Assembly: GCA_026392775.1 (NCBI GenBank)
Contig: JAPLBK010000112.1
Span: 1-13,527, forward strand
DNA: 13,527 nt
From: Actinomycetota bacterium
GTDB lineage: Bacteria; Actinomycetota; Actinomycetes; Nanopelagicales; Nanopelagicaceae
Direction: 5' to 3'
In this document: positions 1 to 6,664 of the stretch, in pieces
Layout: each line of letters begins with the position of its first letter
How positions within the stretch are numbered: the first letter of the stretch is position 1
Position numbers and translations under genes: made by a program
The notes under the pieces: generated by a model
The model's database searches: none
Told to the model about the DNA's origin: nothing
The model's input: the letters and a program-made list of their open reading frames with translations, nothing else

Positions 1-1
1 A

Positions 2-76
2 GAGGAGAAGTCATGGGTTAAGGATAGAGAATCAATTGATAATCGCGTACCGCAATTATCCGAAGAAGATCTCTGA
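2..76 (+). CDS. Possible C-terminal end of an unidentified plus-strand gene (partial)
   Basis: An open frame enters at the left edge and runs 24 codons to a TGA at 74-76. The peptide is rich in charged residues and ends in LSEEDL, which looks like a real protein tail. It would overlap the end of pfkA by 21 bases in the convergent orientation, in keeping with the tightly interlocked convergent genes elsewhere in the window. Too little is visible to identify a product. The reading competes with a minus-strand start codon at 14 that has its own -10-like hexamer; at most one is likely to be right. Confidence 0.3.
   Translation, partial: EEKSWVKDRESIDNRVPQLSEEDL
12..26 (-). promoter_or_regulatory. 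Possible leaderless start of a minus-strand gene at the left edge
   Basis: On the minus strand TATCCT (26-21) is followed after exactly six bases by an ATG at 14-12. The codons then visible read Met-Thr-Ser-Pro before the edge. The spacing matches other leaderless-type starts in this window (xylB, psuG). No convincing -35 element is visible. It would be the next gene downstream of pfkA on the same strand, but it conflicts with the plus-strand open frame over the same bases. Confidence 0.3.
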
Positions 77-1081
77 CTCCTTATAGCGCTCTAGGGGAAC
101 GAGTTTGAGCTGTTCTGTGGCAGATGCCAGCGGAACACGCACGATATCGGTGCCATGAAGTGCAACCATCTTGCCCCAGTCACCTTCGTGAGCGGCAGTA
201 ATTGCCTGGAGACCAAAACGTGTAGCAAGAACACGGTCAAATGCTGTTGGAGATCCACCACGTTGGATGTGACCCAAAACAGAAGTACGTGCTTCCTTGC
301 CTGTGCGCGTTTCAATCTCATTAGCTAGCCAATCGCCAATACCTGAAAGCTTGACGTGACCAAATGAATCAAGTGTCTGATCCTTTGTAACCATGTCGCC
401 CTCTTGAGGAATAGCACCTTCTGCAATAACGATGATGGGTGCGTAGTGAGACTTGAATCGAGATTCAACCCAATCGCATACCTTTTCAATTGAGAACTTT
501 TGCTCTGGAATCAAAATACAAGCTGCTCCGCCTGCAAGACCTGAGTGAAGTGCAATCCAGCCAGCATGACGACCCATTACCTCAACGATTAATGCACGGT
601 GATGTGACTCGGCAGTTGTGTGTAGACGATCGATTGCTTCAACTGCGATGTTGACAGCTGTATCAAATCCAAATGTGTAGTCAGTATTGTTCAAATCATT
701 ATCAATTGTCTTTGGAACGCCAATAACTTTGACACCAAGTGAATCAAGCTTTGTTGCAACGCCCAAAGTATCTTCGCCACCGATTGCAATAAGTGCATCG
801 ATTCCAGCTTTAGCTAGGTTGTCCTTAATCTTTTCTACGCCGCCCTCAATCTTGAAAGGGTTAGTACGAGACGATCCCAGGATTGTTCCGCCGCGAGGCA
901 AGATGCCACGAGTTGTTTCAATATTCAGAGACATTGTTAAGCCCTCTAGTGGACCCTTCCAGCCATCACGGAATCCAACAAATTCATGTCCGTACTCTTT
1001 TACGCCTTTACGAACTGCGGCGCGAATCACAGCATTTAGACCTGGACAATCTCCGCCACCAGTTAGCACACCAATACGCAT
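56..1081 (-). CDS. pfkA: 6-phosphofructokinase, predicted pyrophosphate-dependent
   Basis: Phosphorylates fructose 6-phosphate to fructose 1,6-bisphosphate in cytoplasmic glycolysis. The 341-residue product has the family order: phosphoryl-donor loop GGGDCPGLNAVIR (8-20), GGTILGSSR (64-72), GGEDT (101-105), PKTIDND (123-129, catalytic base Asp127), MGRHAGW (169-175), and LGHIQRGGSPTA (269-280). The length is normal for a short bacterial PFK. Asp104 together with Lys124 is the combination known for pyrophosphate-dependent enzymes; ATP enzymes have Gly104. The actinobacterial group III PFKs otherwise resemble this protein closely. I chose ATG 1081 rather than the in-frame ATG at 1093, because a GGAG sits six bases upstream of 1081 and the protein then begins directly with the conserved MRIGVLT strand. 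The gene is divergent from xylB. Family assignment is very sure; donor specificity is inferred. Confidence 0.96.
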   Translation of the reverse strand: MRIGVLTGGGDCPGLNAVIRAAVRKGVKEYGHEFVGFRDGWKGPLEGLTMSLNIETTRGILPRGGTILGSSRTNPFKIEGGVEKIKDNLAKAGIDALIAIGGEDTLGVATKLDSLGVKVIGVPKTIDNDLNNTDYTFGFDTAVNIAVEAIDRLHTTAESHHRALIVEVMGRHAGWIALHSGLAGGAACILIPEQKFSIEKVCDWVESRFKSHYAPIIVIAEGAIPQEGDMVTKDQTLDSFGHVKLSGIGDWLANEIETRTGKEARTSVLGHIQRGGSPTAFDRVLATRFGLQAITAAHEGDWGKMVALHGTDIVRVPLASATEQLKLVPLERYKESEIFFG

Positions 1082-1087
1082 TATGAA

Positions 1088-1091
1088 CTCC
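1088..1091 (-). promoter_or_regulatory. Shine-Dalgarno site of pfkA
   Basis: GGAG on the minus strand lies six bases before ATG 1081. It overlaps the alternative upstream ATG at 1093, so it argues for the shorter protein. It is one of only two clear ribosome-binding sites in the window. Confidence 0.6.
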
Positions 1092-1113
1092 ATTAAAAAG
1101 TAAATGATGAAGG

Positions 1114-1121
1114 GCTCGAGC
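1114..1121. promoter_or_regulatory. Palindrome GCTCGAGC between divergent pfkA and xylB
   Basis: A perfect 8-base palindrome lies in the 96-base region between the two divergent starts, 32 bases upstream of the pfkA start and 56 upstream of xylB. It could be an operator for a regulator of one or both genes. It is short enough to be chance, and no second copy is seen nearby. Confidence 0.2.
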
Positions 1122-1141
1122 TAAGAAAAGCGCCCGGCCTG

Positions 1142-1171
1142 TGGTCAACGCTGACTGGAACAGTCTAGCCT
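1142..1171 (+). promoter_or_regulatory. Putative leaderless promoter of xylB
   Basis: TGGTCA (1142-1147) is separated by 18 bases from TAGCCT (1166-1171), which ends six bases before ATG 1178. Transcription would start at or next to the A of the start codon. No Shine-Dalgarno sequence is present, which fits a leaderless mRNA. Confidence 0.45.
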
Positions 1172-1177
1172 TGCCAC

Positions 1178-2581
1178 ATGGGCAATCAACAAATTATCGC
1201 AGGCGTGGATTCATCTACTCAGTCGGTAAAAGTAGTCATGCGCGATGCCCACACGGGAGCGCTGCTGCGCCAAGGCCGAGCAGCACATCCTGATGGCACA
1301 GAAGTTAATCCGATTCATTGGAAAAGCGCCCTTGATAGCGCGATAAAAGATGCTGGTGGACTCGATGATGTTGCAGCAATTTCTATCGCCGGACAACAAC
1401 ATGGAATGGTCGCTCTCGATAACAATGGTGAAGTAATTAGACCTGCCTTGTTATGGAATGACACACGCTCTGCCAAAGCTGCCGAAGATTTAAACCGAGA
1501 AGAAGGCGGAAATGCTGAGATTGCTCGCAAAGTTGGTTCTGTCTTAGTTGCATCTTTTACTGCATCAAAGCTTCGCTGGATGGCAGATAACGAACCAGAA
1601 AATGCCGCCCGTGTTGCATCCGTAGCCCTGCCCCATGATTGGCTCTCTTGGCAACTACAAGGCGGTAAAGACTTCTCCACACTCTTCACAGATCGAAGTG
1701 ATGCATCTGGAACTGGCTATTTTGATCCAACAACTTCGCACTACCGAGAAGATATTTTACGTCTAGCACTGCGTCATGACTCAGAACTTCGGTTACCAAG
1801 AATCATTGCGCCTAATTCTTTTGGCGGAACAACAACTACTGGAATTCCAATTGCTGCAGGTGCTGGGGATAATGCTAGCGCAGCATTGGGTGTGCAAGCA
1901 CAACCAGGAGATGTAGTAGTTTCACTGGGAACATCTGGCACAGCTTTTGCAGTTTCGCAAACTCCCACACATGATGCAACTGGCGCAGTTGCAGGTTTTG
2001 CCGATGCAACCGGTCGCTTCTTGCCTCTTGTCTGCACATTAAATGCGGCACGCATTATGGATGCTGCAACAAAGATTCTTGGTAAAACTCATGATGAAGT
2101 CGGTGCCCTTGCACTCTCTGCGACTCCAGGTGCTAATGGTTTAACTCTTCTGCCATATTTTGAAGGTGAGCGAACTCCTAACCGCCCAGATGCAACTGGC
2201 GTATTTTCTGGAATGAATTTGAATAACTCCAATCAGGCCGATATTGCACGGGCGATGATCGAAGGAATGTTGGCCGGATTAGCCGATGCCGTTGATTCTT
2301 TGATTGCACTTGGCGTAAACGTCAATCGCATACTTCTTATTGGAGGAGCAGCAAAGAATCCTGCGATTCCATCAATTGCTAGTGCACTCTTTGGCCGTGA
2401 AGTTTTAGTGCCACCGGCAGGAGAATATGTTGCAGATGGCGCAGCTAAACAAGCTGCCTGGGCCCTTCTCAGTGAAATGCCAACATGGGATCTAGGAAAA
2501 GTTTCACATCATCATTCACAAGCAACACCAGATGTAATGGATAAATATCGAACTTTGCGAGATAACACTGCAAATTGGTAG
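1178..2581 (+). CDS. xylB: Xylulokinase (FGGY-family sugar kinase)
   Basis: ATP-dependent kinase of the FGGY family, predicted to convert D-xylulose to xylulose 5-phosphate for the pentose phosphate pathway. The 467 residues show the actin-like ATPase fold signatures: GVDSSTQS (9-16, phosphate loop 1), AGQQHGMV (71-78), LWNDTR (92-97), catalytic Asp231 in GAGDNASAALG (228-238), SLGTSGT (249-255), LIGGAAKNP (387-395) and YVADGAAKQAAW (417-428). The QQHG and WNDTR motifs and the Asp position match E. coli XylB (Asp233) better than glycerol kinase or ribulokinase. The length is slightly below the usual 480-500. The start is set by a leaderless-type promoter. No xylA or xylose transporter is visible nearby, so the substrate could be another ketose such as a xylitol- or arabitol-derived xylulose. 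Confidence 0.9.
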   Translation: MGNQQIIAGVDSSTQSVKVVMRDAHTGALLRQGRAAHPDGTEVNPIHWKSALDSAIKDAGGLDDVAAISIAGQQHGMVALDNNGEVIRPALLWNDTRSAKAAEDLNREEGGNAEIARKVGSVLVASFTASKLRWMADNEPENAARVASVALPHDWLSWQLQGGKDFSTLFTDRSDASGTGYFDPTTSHYREDILRLALRHDSELRLPRIIAPNSFGGTTTTGIPIAAGAGDNASAALGVQAQPGDVVVSLGTSGTAFAVSQTPTHDATGAVAGFADATGRFLPLVCTLNAARIMDAATKILGKTHDEVGALALSATPGANGLTLLPYFEGERTPNRPDATGVFSGMNLNNSNQADIARAMIEGMLAGLADAVDSLIALGVNVNRILLIGGAAKNPAIPSIASALFGREVLVPPAGEYVADGAAKQAAWALLSEMPTWDLGKVSHHHSQATPDVMDKYRTLRDNTANW

Positions 2582-2584
2582 AGT
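2555..2584 (+). promoter_or_regulatory. Putative leaderless promoter of the small ORF/EamA unit
   Basis: TTGCGA (2555-2560) and TAGAGT (2579-2584) are 18 bases apart, and the -10 ends seven bases before the small-ORF ATG at 2592. The -10 begins on the xylB stop codon TAG. The arrangement suggests that transcription can restart here, with the small ORF as the first translated segment. Confidence 0.4.
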
Positions 2585-2591
2585 AGGCTCC

Positions 2592-2660
2592 ATGAAGAAA
2601 TTTGGTTGGGACACCGTTGCCTCCGTAACCAATAACCTCTATCGCGCTGTGATTGCCTAA
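2592..2660 (+). CDS. Candidate 22-residue leader peptide upstream of the EamA gene
   Basis: ATG at 2592 opens a 22-codon frame ending in TAA at 2658-2660. The next base begins the ATG of the transporter in the same frame, with no base between. The peptide starts MKKFGWDTVASV and ends NLYRAVIA; I do not recognise it. A TAGAGT -10-like hexamer seven bases upstream fits leaderless translation, and the transporter start has no Shine-Dalgarno sequence of its own. The ORF could therefore be a translated leader that delivers ribosomes by termination-reinitiation. It could also be a former N-terminal extension cut off by the stop, or chance. Translation is not proven. Confidence 0.4.
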   Translation: MKKFGWDTVASVTNNLYRAVIA

Positions 2661-3524
2661 ATGACCCGTAAATCCTGGATCTTTTTTGGCATTGTCGGCT
2701 TCTTATGGGGAATTCCTTATCTACTTATGAAGGTAGCTGTGGCTGATATTCCGCCTCCTCTCATTGTTGCTGGCCGCACACTCATTGGTGCTGCAATTTT
2801 GATTCCTATTGCAATTAAGAAAAACACTTTCAAAGATGCAATCAAAGGCATTAGATACGTAATTCCATACGCTGTACTTGAAATGGTTGGCCCCTGGATT
2901 CTCATTACAAATGCAGAAAAAGAAATCTCCTCTGGTCTTGCCGGATTATTAATTGCTACAGTTCCAATCTTTTCAACTATTTTCTCTTCCTTGCGAGGAG
3001 ATCACAGCGTCTGGCAACCAAAGCGGATCTTTGGTCTAATTATTGGCTTCGTTGGAATCATTGCTTTGGTTGGAATTGAATCTATAACTGGAACCAGCAA
3101 CCCAAAGGCGATTGCCATGGTGATCCTGGCTGCAATCATGTACGCATATGCAGTTCTTATGATTACGACCAACTTGCCAGGTGTTGATGGAATTGCCATT
3201 AACGGCGTGGCAATGGGGCTTACATGTCTTTTCTACACACCGATTGCGATTGCCACATGGCCAAGTAATCCAGTCTCAACTCAAGCAATCACTGCCTTAG
3301 TTGCTCTAGGTGTCTTTAGTACTGCTATCGCCTTCATGCTCTTCTTCATCGTTATTGTGGAAATCGGTCCAGCACGCGGATCATTAACAACCTATGTCAA
3401 CACAGCAGTTGCTGTTGTTCTTGGAATTATTATCTTAGGTGAGCCAATTACTCTCGGAATTCAGGTAGGACTACCTTTGGTTGTTTTAGGTTCCTATCTA
3501 GCAAGTCGCAAAGAGAAAGTTTAA
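2661..3524 (+). CDS. EamA/DMT-family membrane transporter
   Basis: Integral membrane protein of the drug/metabolite transporter superfamily. The 287 residues form about ten hydrophobic segments, roughly 7-27, 33-52, 66-86, 92-110, 124-141, 149-168, 176-198, 207-230, 238-258 and 264-282, as two EamA repeats (about 5-140 and 148-282). A typical Gly-Glu-Pro motif (260-262) precedes the last helix. The length is normal. The protein begins directly with the first membrane helix, so ATG 2661 is a sensible start although it has no ribosome-binding site. Its stop interlocks with the era stop on the opposite strand (TTAA, 3521-3524). The substrate cannot be read from the sequence; relatives export amino acids or other small metabolites. 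Lying after xylB does not by itself imply sugar transport. Confidence 0.88.
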   Translation: MTRKSWIFFGIVGFLWGIPYLLMKVAVADIPPPLIVAGRTLIGAAILIPIAIKKNTFKDAIKGIRYVIPYAVLEMVGPWILITNAEKEISSGLAGLLIATVPIFSTIFSSLRGDHSVWQPKRIFGLIIGFVGIIALVGIESITGTSNPKAIAMVILAAIMYAYAVLMITTNLPGVDGIAINGVAMGLTCLFYTPIAIATWPSNPVSTQAITALVALGVFSTAIAFMLFFIVIVEIGPARGSLTTYVNTAVAVVLGIIILGEPITLGIQVGLPLVVLGSYLASRKEKV

Positions 3525-4441
3525 CGGCGCTCTTCAAAGCCTAGTTTGTCGAGCATGCGTGCATCACGCTGCCACTCTTTAGAGACCTTAATGTGAAGAC
3601 CAAGGAAAATCTTGGCAACAAGTGCGCGTTCAATATCTGCGCGCGCCCTGATTCCAATTTCTTTTAATCTTGTTCCTTGATGACCTAACAGGATTGCGCG
3701 CTGTGTGTCGCGTTCAACGTGAATAGTTGCGTGAACATCATAAAAGGGGCGTGATCCCTTTTCTTCTCGTTCACCGAATTCATCAATTGTCACAACAATG
3801 GAGTGAGGCAGTTCTTCTCGAACATCTTGCAAGGCAGCTTCTCGAATGAACTCACAAATCAACTGCTCGATTGCTTGATCACTGGTAGTGCCTTCAGGGT
3901 AGTAAGCAGGACCTGCAGGAAGCGCCGCTCCAATAAGCGTATTGAGTAAATCAATTTGATCATGAATTGCAGCAGAGACAGGAATGATTTCATCCCACGT
4001 AAAGCCTTGAGCTAACTCCATAATCCCACTTAAGCGAAGGGCCAGCTTTTCCTTAGAGAGTAAATCTGTCTTGGTAATAACTGCAAACTTCTTAGCTCGC
4101 GGGTGCTTGGCAATTTCTTGAGCGATGTATACATCTCCAGCACCTGAGGTCTCATCGGCTGGAATGCAGAGAATCACAACATCAACTGAATCCATAGATT
4201 GATCCACTACAGCGTTAAGACGATGGCCTAATAGAGTCTTAGGCTTGTGGACACCAGGTGTATCAACCAATACCGCCTGGAAATTATTTCCATGAACAAT
4301 GCCTCGAATTGCACTTCTGGTCGTGTTGGGATGATGTGAAGTGATTGCAATCTTGCTACCAACTAAAGCGTTAATGAGAGTTGATTTACCAACGTTTGGA
4401 CGGCCAACAATGGCAACGAAGCCCGAACGGAAATCACTCAT
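3521..4441 (-). CDS. era: GTPase Era, 16S rRNA/30S assembly factor
   Basis: Essential GTPase that binds the 3' end of 16S rRNA and assists 30S subunit maturation. In 306 residues the GTPase domain shows G1 GRPNVGKS (13-20), G2 Thr41 in the NTTRSAIRG switch (39-47), G3 DTPG (60-63), G4 TKTD (123-126, in place of NKxD) and G5 SA (156-157). The C-terminal KH domain carries the RNA-binding GxxG loop as GHQG (253-256), followed by KEIGIRARADIE. The length is typical. It lies 12 bases downstream of dprA on the same strand and is probably cotranscribed; only a weak GAGAG precedes the start. In many actinobacteria era instead follows ybeY and a CBS-domain protein, so this position is rearranged. Confidence 0.96.
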   Translation of the reverse strand: MSDFRSGFVAIVGRPNVGKSTLINALVGSKIAITSHHPNTTRSAIRGIVHGNNFQAVLVDTPGVHKPKTLLGHRLNAVVDQSMDSVDVVILCIPADETSGAGDVYIAQEIAKHPRAKKFAVITKTDLLSKEKLALRLSGIMELAQGFTWDEIIPVSAAIHDQIDLLNTLIGAALPAGPAYYPEGTTSDQAIEQLICEFIREAALQDVREELPHSIVVTIDEFGEREEKGSRPFYDVHATIHVERDTQRAILLGHQGTRLKEIGIRARADIERALVAKIFLGLHIKVSKEWQRDARMLDKLGFEERR

Positions 4442-4453
4442 AGGTTTATTCTC

Positions 4454-5338
4454 TCATTGTTTTACACCAATGAACTCCACTGCATCTGCAACTGATGTGA
4501 TCAGTTCTGCGGCGCGTTCACTAATTAAGCGATGACATCCCTGGCTCATTGCAGAGTTAATCGGTCCTGGAATTGCCATAACTGGGCGAAGTAGTTCAGC
4601 GGCATCGTGTGCGGTGCGAAGTGAACCACTTTTGTAGGCCGCTTCAACCACCAAGGTTGCTTTGGCTATCGATGCAATTAATCGATTGCGAACCAGAAAC
4701 CTAGAGGGCACCGCGTTCTCATGTGGCATGAGCTCACTTATCAATGCACCATTCACGCGCATTTCATCAAAAAGCTGTTGATTTGATTTTGGATAAGCAA
4801 CTTCTAGACCTGTTGCAAGGACTGCAATAGATCGTCCATTTGCTTGCAGCGTTGCACGATGTGCAAAGGAATCAATTCCATATGCTCCCCCACTAATTAT
4901 CATCCACCCTAAATCTGAAAAAGCTCTAGCGAACTCACTAGCAACCTGCGCCCCATAATTAGTTGGTTTGCGTGAACCAACAATGGCCAGAGCTGGAGTT
5001 GTGAGCGAAGTTGAGTCCCCTGCAACAATTAATCCAATGGGTGGATTTATAAGTTGATTAACTCCTTGCGGCCAATGCTCATGTTCAGGGGTAAGAAACT
5101 TGGCTCCCACTTTTTCAATCTCATAAAGAATCTGACCTACTTCAGCTACACGTATAGAAGAGATAATGGCTTTTGTCTTCTCCCCTGGATAGCTCCCGGA
5201 AAGTATGGATTCCAAAACCTTGAGTGGACCGTGCGCACAAATCTCAGCGCTCCAGAAGAAATGACCGGGTTCGATGCATGAAAAGAGAATGGCGCGGGCT
5301 TCAAATGGAGTCAGAAAGGCAGGTGTTTGTATGTACAT
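4454..5338 (-). CDS. dprA: DNA-processing protein DprA (Smf)
   Basis: Binds incoming single-stranded DNA and loads RecA during natural transformation; in non-competent bacteria the role is less clear. The 294 residues comprise an N-terminal helical region (about 1-75) and the Rossmann-like DprA domain (about 80-290). Motifs include GSRKPTNYG (121-129), SGGAYGIDSFAH (149-160), AVLATGLEVAYP (172-183), FLVRNRLIASI (214-224) and SGSLRTAHDAAELLRPVMAIPG (split here as SGSLRTAHDAAE 237-248 and IPGPI 256-260). The protein ends soon after GCHRLI, so the C-terminal winged-helix domain found in many DprA proteins is absent. ATG 5338 has no Shine-Dalgarno sequence; TAACGT (5352-5347) ends eight bases before it and could be a leaderless -10. 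The rnhB stop is 46 bases upstream. Confidence 0.93.
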   Translation of the reverse strand: MYIQTPAFLTPFEARAILFSCIEPGHFFWSAEICAHGPLKVLESILSGSYPGEKTKAIISSIRVAEVGQILYEIEKVGAKFLTPEHEHWPQGVNQLINPPIGLIVAGDSTSLTTPALAIVGSRKPTNYGAQVASEFARAFSDLGWMIISGGAYGIDSFAHRATLQANGRSIAVLATGLEVAYPKSNQQLFDEMRVNGALISELMPHENAVPSRFLVRNRLIASIAKATLVVEAAYKSGSLRTAHDAAELLRPVMAIPGPINSAMSQGCHRLISERAAELITSVADAVEFIGVKQ

Positions 5339-5384
5339 GGGGCGCTACGTTAAAACTGGCAGGTGATAAAAAGCTTAGGTAAAA

Positions 5385-5996
5385 CTACTGCTTGTGAATA
5401 AGTGCAGCTACATTAGAAAAAGACTGACGATGTTGTGCACAAGGCCCATGTTCAGTCAGGGCCTGTGCGTGGGCGGCAGTGATGTATCCCTTGTGTCCGC
5501 CAAAGCCATAGAGCGGAAACTCCCTATCCATCTGGCGCATAATGCGATCACGTGTGACTTTTGCAACCACAGATGCAGCGCTAATGCTGACAACTACTTG
5601 ATCACCTTTCCACACCGCCAAGTTAGGAAAACCTAAACCTTCAATTGCATATCCATCGGTTAACACATAGGCGGGGGCTATATCGAGCCCATTAACGGCT
5701 CTGCGCATCCCATCAAGATTTGCTGCATGCACACCTCGTGCATCTACTTCTTGGGCCGGCACAATCACCACACTAATGCTGGCTGCACTAGATTGAATAA
5801 GTTCAAAGACTTCATCTCTTTTATTTTCACTAATCTCTTTTGAATCTCGCACCGGTGCAAGCTCTGGTGCAAAAGGATCATTTAAAACAACAGCTGCAAT
5901 TACTAAGGGTCCAGCACATGCTCCGCGTCCAGCTTCATCAACGCCGGCAATAGGTGAAATCCCTGCTTGAATGAGCAGCTGCTCAATAACCTTCAT
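5385..5996 (-). CDS. rnhB: Ribonuclease HII
   Basis: Cleaves RNA in RNA-DNA hybrids and single ribonucleotides built into DNA. The 203-residue protein has the complete active site: Asp20 and Glu21 in GVDEAGRG (18-25), Asp114 in LTDG (112-115) and Asp132 in KGDQ (130-133), matching E. coli Asp16, Glu17, Asp108 and Asp126. The conserved SISAASVVAKVTRD block (137-150) and YGFGGHKGY (163-171) follow. The length is normal. The gene starts six bases after the lepB stop with no evident ribosome-binding site, so translation is probably coupled to lepB. The rplS-lepB-rnhB order is standard for actinobacteria. Confidence 0.96.
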   Translation of the reverse strand: MKVIEQLLIQAGISPIAGVDEAGRGACAGPLVIAAVVLNDPFAPELAPVRDSKEISENKRDEVFELIQSSAASISVVIVPAQEVDARGVHAANLDGMRRAVNGLDIAPAYVLTDGYAIEGLGFPNLAVWKGDQVVVSISAASVVAKVTRDRIMRQMDREFPLYGFGGHKGYITAAHAQALTEHGPCAQHRQSFSNVAALIHKQ

Positions 5997-6002
5997 AAAG
6001 AA

Positions 6003-6656
6003 CTATTTCAAAACGTTGATTGGTGGAACGTAAGTAATATTTCTAAATGGCCAGATAACAGCAACCACACGGCCTGTTACTCGAGAGAGTGGAACAAAAC
6101 CTTTATTGATATCCTCTTGATGATATCTAGAATCAGCACTTGCTCCTCGGTGATCTCCCATCACCCAAAACTTTCCCTTAGGCACTGTGACATCAAAATT
6201 CATATCGCTAGGCTTATTTCCAGCAAAGATATATGGCTCAGTAATAGCCTTGCCATTAACTGTTAATAGCCCTGCTTTGTCACAACAAACAATTCGATCT
6301 CCCCCAACACCGATGACACGCTTAACTAAATACTGTTTAGCTGGGTTAGGCAATACACCGACTGCAACCAGACCTGTCTTTACCTTGGCAACATATTTAT
6401 TTGTTGAATAATCTATAATTTCAGGTAACCAGCCGGCAGGATCGCGGAAAACAACAACATCACCACGGGCGATGTTGCGCGAAAGAAAAGGAACTTTATT
6501 TACTGCAACGCGGTCTTTAATCTGCAAAGTGTTTTCCATAGAGCCGGAAGGGATATAGAAAAACTGCACTAAAAATGTCTTTATAAACAGGGAGACGAAA
6601 AGTGCAACTACAACAAGGATTGGGAGCTCCCGAAGAAGGGAACCCTTACGACGCAT
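6003..6656 (-). CDS. lepB: Signal peptidase I
   Basis: Membrane-bound Ser/Lys protease that removes signal peptides from exported proteins, with its active site outside the membrane. The 217 residues begin with a basic stretch (MRRKGSLLRE) and one membrane anchor (about 11-31). Then come box B with nucleophile Ser39 in PSGSM (36-40), box D with general base Lys112 in YLVKRVIGVGGD (109-120), and box E MGDHRGASADSR (166-177). One membrane span and this length are typical of the short Gram-positive form. The start lies eight bases after the rplS stop without a Shine-Dalgarno sequence. AATAAT (6669-6664) ends seven bases before the ATG and could act as a leaderless -10; simple cotranscription with rplS is the other option. 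Confidence 0.95.
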   Translation of the reverse strand: MRRKGSLLRELPILVVVALFVSLFIKTFLVQFFYIPSGSMENTLQIKDRVAVNKVPFLSRNIARGDVVVFRDPAGWLPEIIDYSTNKYVAKVKTGLVAVGVLPNPAKQYLVKRVIGVGGDRIVCCDKAGLLTVNGKAITEPYIFAGNKPSDMNFDVTVPKGKFWVMGDHRGASADSRYHQEDINKGFVPLSRVTGRVVAVIWPFRNITYVPPINVLK

Positions 6657-6664
6657 TGAGGTGA

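Noticed and set aside
687..1103. 138-codon plus-strand open frame across pfkA
   Set aside because: It lies antisense to the conserved active-site region of pfkA, has a non-protein-like composition, and has no start signal; it is a shadow of the pfkA codons.
2592..2660. N-terminal extension of the EamA protein in the same frame
   Set aside because: A TAA stop separates the two, and EamA proteins normally start directly at the first membrane helix as this one does; kept only as a separate leader-ORF candidate.
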